Assembly (NCBI GenBank): GCA_938015425.1
Contig: CALLPQ010000172.1
Coordinates: 1 to 32,279, forward strand
DNA: 32,279 bases
Direction of reading: 5' to 3'
DNA from: an uncultured Parvularculaceae bacterium
Lineage (GTDB): Bacteria; Pseudomonadota; Alphaproteobacteria; Caulobacterales; Parvularculaceae
The notes beneath the pieces are model-generated. The model ran no database searches and was not told the origin of the DNA. It saw only the letters and a program-made list of their open reading frames with translations. Both the position numbers and the translations under genes were made by a program. Of this stretch, positions 28,583 to 32,279 are shown piece by piece; position 1 is the first letter of the stretch, and every line of letters begins with the position of its first letter.

Positions 28583-29040
28583 TATGCGTCCTTCAGTTTT
28601 GATGCAGCATCATGAATGGCTGCACGGATGCGTGGATAAGTGCCGCAGCGACATAAATTGCCTGACATGGCCTCATCAATATCTTTATCCGTAGGGGTAT
28701 CAATTGTTGATAATAAAGCGGCGGCGCTCATGACCTGGCCTGATTGACAGTAGCCACATTGTGCCACTTGATGATCTATCCATGTTTGTTGAATAATGTT
28801 TAAGGCTTCGGGTGTGCCTAACCCTTCGATGGTGGTGATTTCCCCCTCTACTTGATCAAGGGGAAGAGAACATGAGCGCACGGGTTGACCATCCACATGA
28901 ACGGTGCATGCGCCGCACATGGCTATACCGCATCCATATTTCGTACCCGTAAGGCCGATTTCGTCTCTCAATACCCATAATAAGGGTGTTTCAGGCTCTG
29001 CCGAGATCTTATAGTTTTTGCCATTGATTGTTAACTTCAT
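28582..29040 (-). CDS. (2Fe-2S)-binding subunit, isoquinoline 1-oxidoreductase alpha-like
   Basis: [52 protein letters not shown]; 1-nt TAATG junction with the large subunit gene. Confidence 0.95.
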   Translation of the reverse strand: MKLTINGKNYKISAEPETPLLWVLRDEIGLTGTKYGCGIAMCGACTVHVDGQPVRSCSLPLDQVEGEITTIEGLGTPEALNIIQQTWIDHQVAQCGYCQSGQVMSAAALLSTIDTPTDKDIDEAMSGNLCRCGTYPRIRAAIHDAASKLKDA

Positions 29041-29156
29041 GGACCACCTTAAGCATGAATAGATTAAGAGTTTTAGTAGGGTATTAGGGTATGCCGCTTG
29101 CGGAAAAGGTCAAGACTATGACACATATAATGTGGTTTATAGGTATAATGATTTAA

Positions 29157-29188
29157 GACCATAAAGAGTTATGATCATAAGGGTTTAT
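29157..29188. repeat. 16-bp tandem repeat, 2 clear units (gaccataaagagttat / gatcataagggtttat), degenerate neighbours
   Basis: 12 of 16 identical; flanking 16-mers match more weakly. Confidence 0.55.
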
Positions 29189-29231
29189 GCCTTATCGGGT
29201 TTTTGGGTGGAGCCATGGGAAAGTAAAATTT

Positions 29232-29516
29232 ATGACGCAAATGGGCAAAGATAATAGAACGAAACATCAGGATCAAAACCAACCCCCCTCTAAAGGGTCA
29301 GGCCAAAACCTAAACGGGCCATTGACAGGCGTTAGGGTGTTAGATTTAAGCCGTATTTTGGCGGGCCCGTTTGCGAGCCAGCAATTAGGAGATTTAGGCG
29401 CCGAGATATTAAAGATCAAGCGCCCTGTTGATGGAGATGATACGAGAAAATGGGGGTCGCCTTTTGCGTCAATATTCGCCAAAAGGGACAGACATTGCCG
29501 TTCACTCGCAGACTAG
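29232..29516 (+). pseudogene. truncated CaiB/BaiF family CoA-transferase (N-terminal remnant)
   Basis: GPLTGVRVLDLSRILAGPFASQQLGDLGAEILKIKRPVDGDDTRKWGSPFA is the family N-terminus; homology stops about 29470 and the frame ends at 29516 with unrelated residues. Confidence 0.85.
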
Positions 29517-29568
29517 GTGTTTAGTACCGGGAAGTGATGGTTTGGATTATTGATAAATAATTGCGGCG

Positions 29569-29582
29569 ATACCTATAGGTAT
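29569..29582. promoter_or_regulatory. perfect 14-bp palindrome ATACCTATAGGTAT upstream of the nuclease-like gene (possible operator)
   Basis: Exact self-reverse-complement, about 30 bp before the ATG at 29613. Confidence 0.45.
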
Positions 29583-29612
29583 ACGGAGTTAGATCGAAAA
29601 GAGGAGGAGGCT

Positions 29613-30209
29613 ATGGCTACAAAAGAAGATATTTTAGAGCAAATCACTGAGGAGTATTTAATTCATAAAGGATATTTCGTTCAGCATAATGTAAAATTTC
29701 TACCTGATCCTAATCATAAAGATTATCGAAAAAAAGAAGATAGTAATCACTCTGATATTGATGTTCTTGGTTATCACCCGAGAAAACCTGGCGTTGATAA
29801 AGTTGTCGCTGTAAGTTGTAAAAGCTGGCAAGGTGGATTTAAACCAGACACGTGGCTTAAAAATATTCAGGAAAACAAAAAAAGTAGTGGGCGGCCTGCA
29901 TGGAAAGCTTTTCGAGAACTGACTAGCCCGAAATGGTCAGAGGCGTTTTGTGATGTGATTTATGAAATGACTGGAAGTCGTCAGTTTACTTATGTTGTTG
30001 CGGTCTCTCATTGTAAAGGTGATAAGGCGCTTTGGGAGAGGGAGGTCAAATTCCAAGAGGCCTTAAATGGTAACTCAATTAAGGTTTTGACATTTGGTGA
30101 GATGGTTGATTTTATTGAAGAGGGGTTAAGTACAACATTGGCGGCTACGGAGGTTGGGAGGCTTTTACAAATGTTTAAAGCTGCTAATTTGGATGTGAAG
30201 TGTCGATGA
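29613..30209 (+). CDS. Mrr-like/PD-(D/E)XK restriction endonuclease-like protein
   Basis: HSDIDVLGYHPRKPGVDKVVAVSCKSWQGG resembles the D...xxCK nuclease core; start at 29613 (MATKEDI) with strong RBS gaggaggagg. Confidence 0.65.
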   Translation: MATKEDILEQITEEYLIHKGYFVQHNVKFLPDPNHKDYRKKEDSNHSDIDVLGYHPRKPGVDKVVAVSCKSWQGGFKPDTWLKNIQENKKSSGRPAWKAFRELTSPKWSEAFCDVIYEMTGSRQFTYVVAVSHCKGDKALWEREVKFQEALNGNSIKVLTFGEMVDFIEEGLSTTLAATEVGRLLQMFKAANLDVKCR

Positions 30210-30606
30210 TAAGTTTATACTGTTAAATTAATCATGATTAATCAGTGTTTGTATTCGAACCCACACAATAAATTAAATTAGGGGTATGCGAAAAATTGAA
30301 TTTTATATTCCTCATTATCAGCATCCTTTAATGTCAGTTGCATACTGTTGCGTCTGTTTCAATATCCGTTTCATTTTGTTTCAGAAGTTGTGACTGAAAA
30401 AATTAAGGGTACACAGAATAAAATAGTAGAAAAATAAGTTGAAATAGTTATCAACAATTTCCCTTTTAAAATAATCAAACGTAATTATGATTTTTTGGTT
30501 GACTTGAATTATTTTAGATGCTTTATCCGGTGTCCCGCCATTTAATTACACAACTTCATCAGTTTTGCTCTGAAGTTTCCGGCACTTCCAAATTTATTAT
30601 AACTGT

Positions 30607-30623
30607 TATCACCGCTGGTGATA
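30607..30623. promoter_or_regulatory. 17-bp inverted repeat TATCACCGCTGGTGATA upstream of the SGNH hydrolase gene (operator candidate)
   Basis: 7-bp arms TATCACC/GGTGATA, 3-nt centre, ends 19 bp before the ATG at 30643; TATAAC (30598-30603) is a possible -10. Confidence 0.5.
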
Positions 30624-30642
30624 GAGCTTAAGGATACTTATC

Positions 30643-31257
30643 ATGTCCAGATTATTATTACTCGGTGATTCAATCATCGATAATGGAAAATATGTTAATC
30701 TCGGTGAACCTGACGTAAGCGAACAATTACAAGCACTAAAGCCATCTATTAAAGTGGTGAGAAGGGCGATTGATGGTGCTATTACACAAGAGGTGTTGGA
30801 TGTGCAAACTAGCAACATCGACGAAACTGACGCCATTGTGGTTAGTTCGGGAGGAAATGATGCACTTTCGAATGTGGAAATTCTTGATAGTGTTTTTGAT
30901 ACAAAATCTAGGGATGTATTGGTGAAGCTATGGAACATTCGAAAGGAGTTTCAACTATGCCATGAGAACCTATTGAAAAAGCTCATCAAGTATTCCCCTC
31001 GAGTTTTGGTTTGCACAATCTATGACCCTGCATTTTTTTCCACAGGTATGGATATTGAAGATCAATACGCGGGTGAAGCGAGTTTGAGTACATTTAATGA
31101 TGTAATTCAAATGAATGCGCGAAAGTTTAGTTGTGATATATTGGAACTTCGGGAAATTTTTACTCAAGATGATGATTTCGCGAACCCAATTGAACCTTCA
31201 GCAAAAGGAGGGAGTAAATTAGCTGCCGCAATCTCAAATTGGTATACAGAGTGTTAA
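30643..31257 (+). CDS. SGNH/GDSL hydrolase family protein
   Basis: LLLLGDSIIDNG (block I), VVSSGGNDALSN (GGND block III), DFANPIEPSAKGGSKLAAAI near the C-terminus. Confidence 0.85.
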   Translation: MSRLLLLGDSIIDNGKYVNLGEPDVSEQLQALKPSIKVVRRAIDGAITQEVLDVQTSNIDETDAIVVSSGGNDALSNVEILDSVFDTKSRDVLVKLWNIRKEFQLCHENLLKKLIKYSPRVLVCTIYDPAFFSTGMDIEDQYAGEASLSTFNDVIQMNARKFSCDILELREIFTQDDDFANPIEPSAKGGSKLAAAISNWYTEC

Positions 31258-31438
31258 AAAAGCATACTGCTTATCTGGCCAAGCCTTTGGAAGGTAACTA
31301 ATCCTAAGCAAGCATTGCAGCCAATTCTGATTTTTTCTTGCTCGATAAGGGCTTATTGGGTAGCTTTGAATCGTGGGCGGATGTGTCCTCTGTAATGATT
31401 TTCACTATGCGGATGCTAGACAGGGAACTCAACAGAGT

Positions 31439-31912
31439 ATGAAGTTATTGAACGTGCTATACCGTCCGTTATTGTCGATTTTGCTACTTGTTATGGCTGG
31501 TGGCATTGCCTCGTATGCAGCATTGTCCGAGCCTTCCTCTGAAGCCCAATTCAATCATGTCGTATGTACCGCGATATACGCGTTGGTTGCGACTCCAATT
31601 GAGACTATAGATTTCATTGTCTATTGGGGCACAAGTTGGCTTTTTAATTCTTGGTATTTGACTTTTTTAATTGCCTTCTTGTCACTGGGTTTTTTAGCAC
31701 AAAAGCCTCTTATACGTATAGCCGGAACTGTAGCTGTTATATTATTTGGTCTGGCAATACTCCAGTTTGCGCTTGGGAATGCATTCTATGGAGCTTCTAC
31801 CAAAAAAATTGCTTTTCTGGAAATCATTGCAATTATGATGTTTGCACTGACATTTACTGGGGTTTATGCTTTTGCAATTACACGCTTTAGCCCGAAGTCA
31901 AAATCGGGATAG
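31439..31912 (+). CDS. hypothetical membrane protein (about 4 TM)
   Basis: Long hydrophobic stretches; likely start MKLLNVLYRPLL at 31439 rather than 31373. Confidence 0.6.
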   Translation: MKLLNVLYRPLLSILLLVMAGGIASYAALSEPSSEAQFNHVVCTAIYALVATPIETIDFIVYWGTSWLFNSWYLTFLIAFLSLGFLAQKPLIRIAGTVAVILFGLAILQFALGNAFYGASTKKIAFLEIIAIMMFALTFTGVYAFAITRFSPKSKSG

Positions 31913-32024
31913 CTTGCTGAGCGTTGCGTCGATTTTTTGAGGTCGCCTTCCCTACCAGACGTTTGTCAAAGCACGGCATTGTTTAGCTGATATCTGCTTT
32001 AATCTAGGGTTACAAGCGCCACCC

Positions 32025-32279
32025 TTATTCCACAACTTCAGAGGGGTTTGCGTTTGGTGGGTTTGATTTTAAGGTCTTGTTTGAGGAAGTTTTATTGACT
32101 GGCTTTGCTATCCTCTTTGATGGTGCAGCGCCATTGCTTTTATTTTTTGTTATCGGTTTTTTCCTTTTAACGGAGGGTTTTTTTTTTGCCTTTGGATTTA
32201 TTTTTGACAAAACGGCGCTGGTTGGGTCTTCAGTTGCGGCCCGACTTTTAGGTGTAATACCATTGTCTGGAGATTGCGG
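32025..32279 (-). CDS. C-terminal Lys/Pro/Asn-rich tail of a protein extending beyond the window
   Basis: ORF-track start is a TTG at 32210, but the frame stays open to the window edge (...PQSPDNGITPKSRAATEDPTSAVLSKINPKAKKKPSVKRKK...VVE*). Confidence 0.5.
   Translation of the reverse strand, partial: PQSPDNGITPKSRAATEDPTSAVLSKINPKAKKKPSVKRKKPITKNKSNGAAPSKRIAKPVNKTSSNKTLKSNPPNANPSEVVE

Noticed and set aside
30248-30270. gtattcgaacccaca resembles the T-loop of a tRNA on the minus strand
   Set aside because: The flanking 5-nt arms do not pair (GTGGG vs ACAAA) and no cloverleaf can be built around it.
30286-30393. 35-codon ORF (MRKIEFYIPHYQHPLMSVAYCCVCFNIRFILFQKL) in the accessory gap
   Set aside because: The AGGGG before it is too close to the ATG to be a good RBS and the length is within chance for AT-rich DNA.

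Overview
The window is an alphaproteobacterial-type chromosomal segment (inferred from gene content, not from a database search). From about 1 to 29.4 kb it is densely coded. From about 29.47 kb to the end it is an accessory-looking, AT-richer stretch that begins inside a truncated CaiB/BaiF CoA-transferase gene. Coding content, left to right: an HD-domain (MIOX/PhnZ-like ligand pattern) protein overlapping an MFS transporter; an M28 peptidase with a polytopic C-terminus; an SDR oxidoreductase; a LysM protein (-); a LOG-family protein; an RHH protein; a serine beta-lactamase-like hydrolase; HMG-CoA lyase and an enoyl-CoA hydratase (-); DUF3429-like, TIGR02186-like and TauE/SafE membrane proteins (-); a 1048-aa PodJ-like/SEL1 polarity-type protein (-); an acyl-CoA dehydrogenase; an Flp pilin (-); ubiG (-); lysC; ptsP; a RodZ-type HTH-TM-TonB_C fusion; an isoquinoline-1-oxidoreductase-type molybdenum hydroxylase pair (-); the CaiB remnant; a Mrr-like PD-(D/E)XK protein; an SGNH hydrolase; a small membrane protein; and a Lys-rich C-terminal fragment (-). 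No tRNA, rRNA, CRISPR array or intact transposase was seen. Points most worth a second look: (i) a recurrent signature of short tandem duplications (mostly 16 or 18 bp, unrelated in sequence) in many intergenic regions and gene 5' ends; (ii) the CaiB break and the small accessory cargo behind it, including perfect palindromes flanking the nuclease gene and a near-consensus lambda-type operator sequence before the SGNH gene; (iii) an A11 homopolymer inside the PodJ-like gene just before its TM segment; (iv) the HD-diiron-type enzyme/MFS gene pair; (v) the RodZ-HTH/TonB_C fusion.
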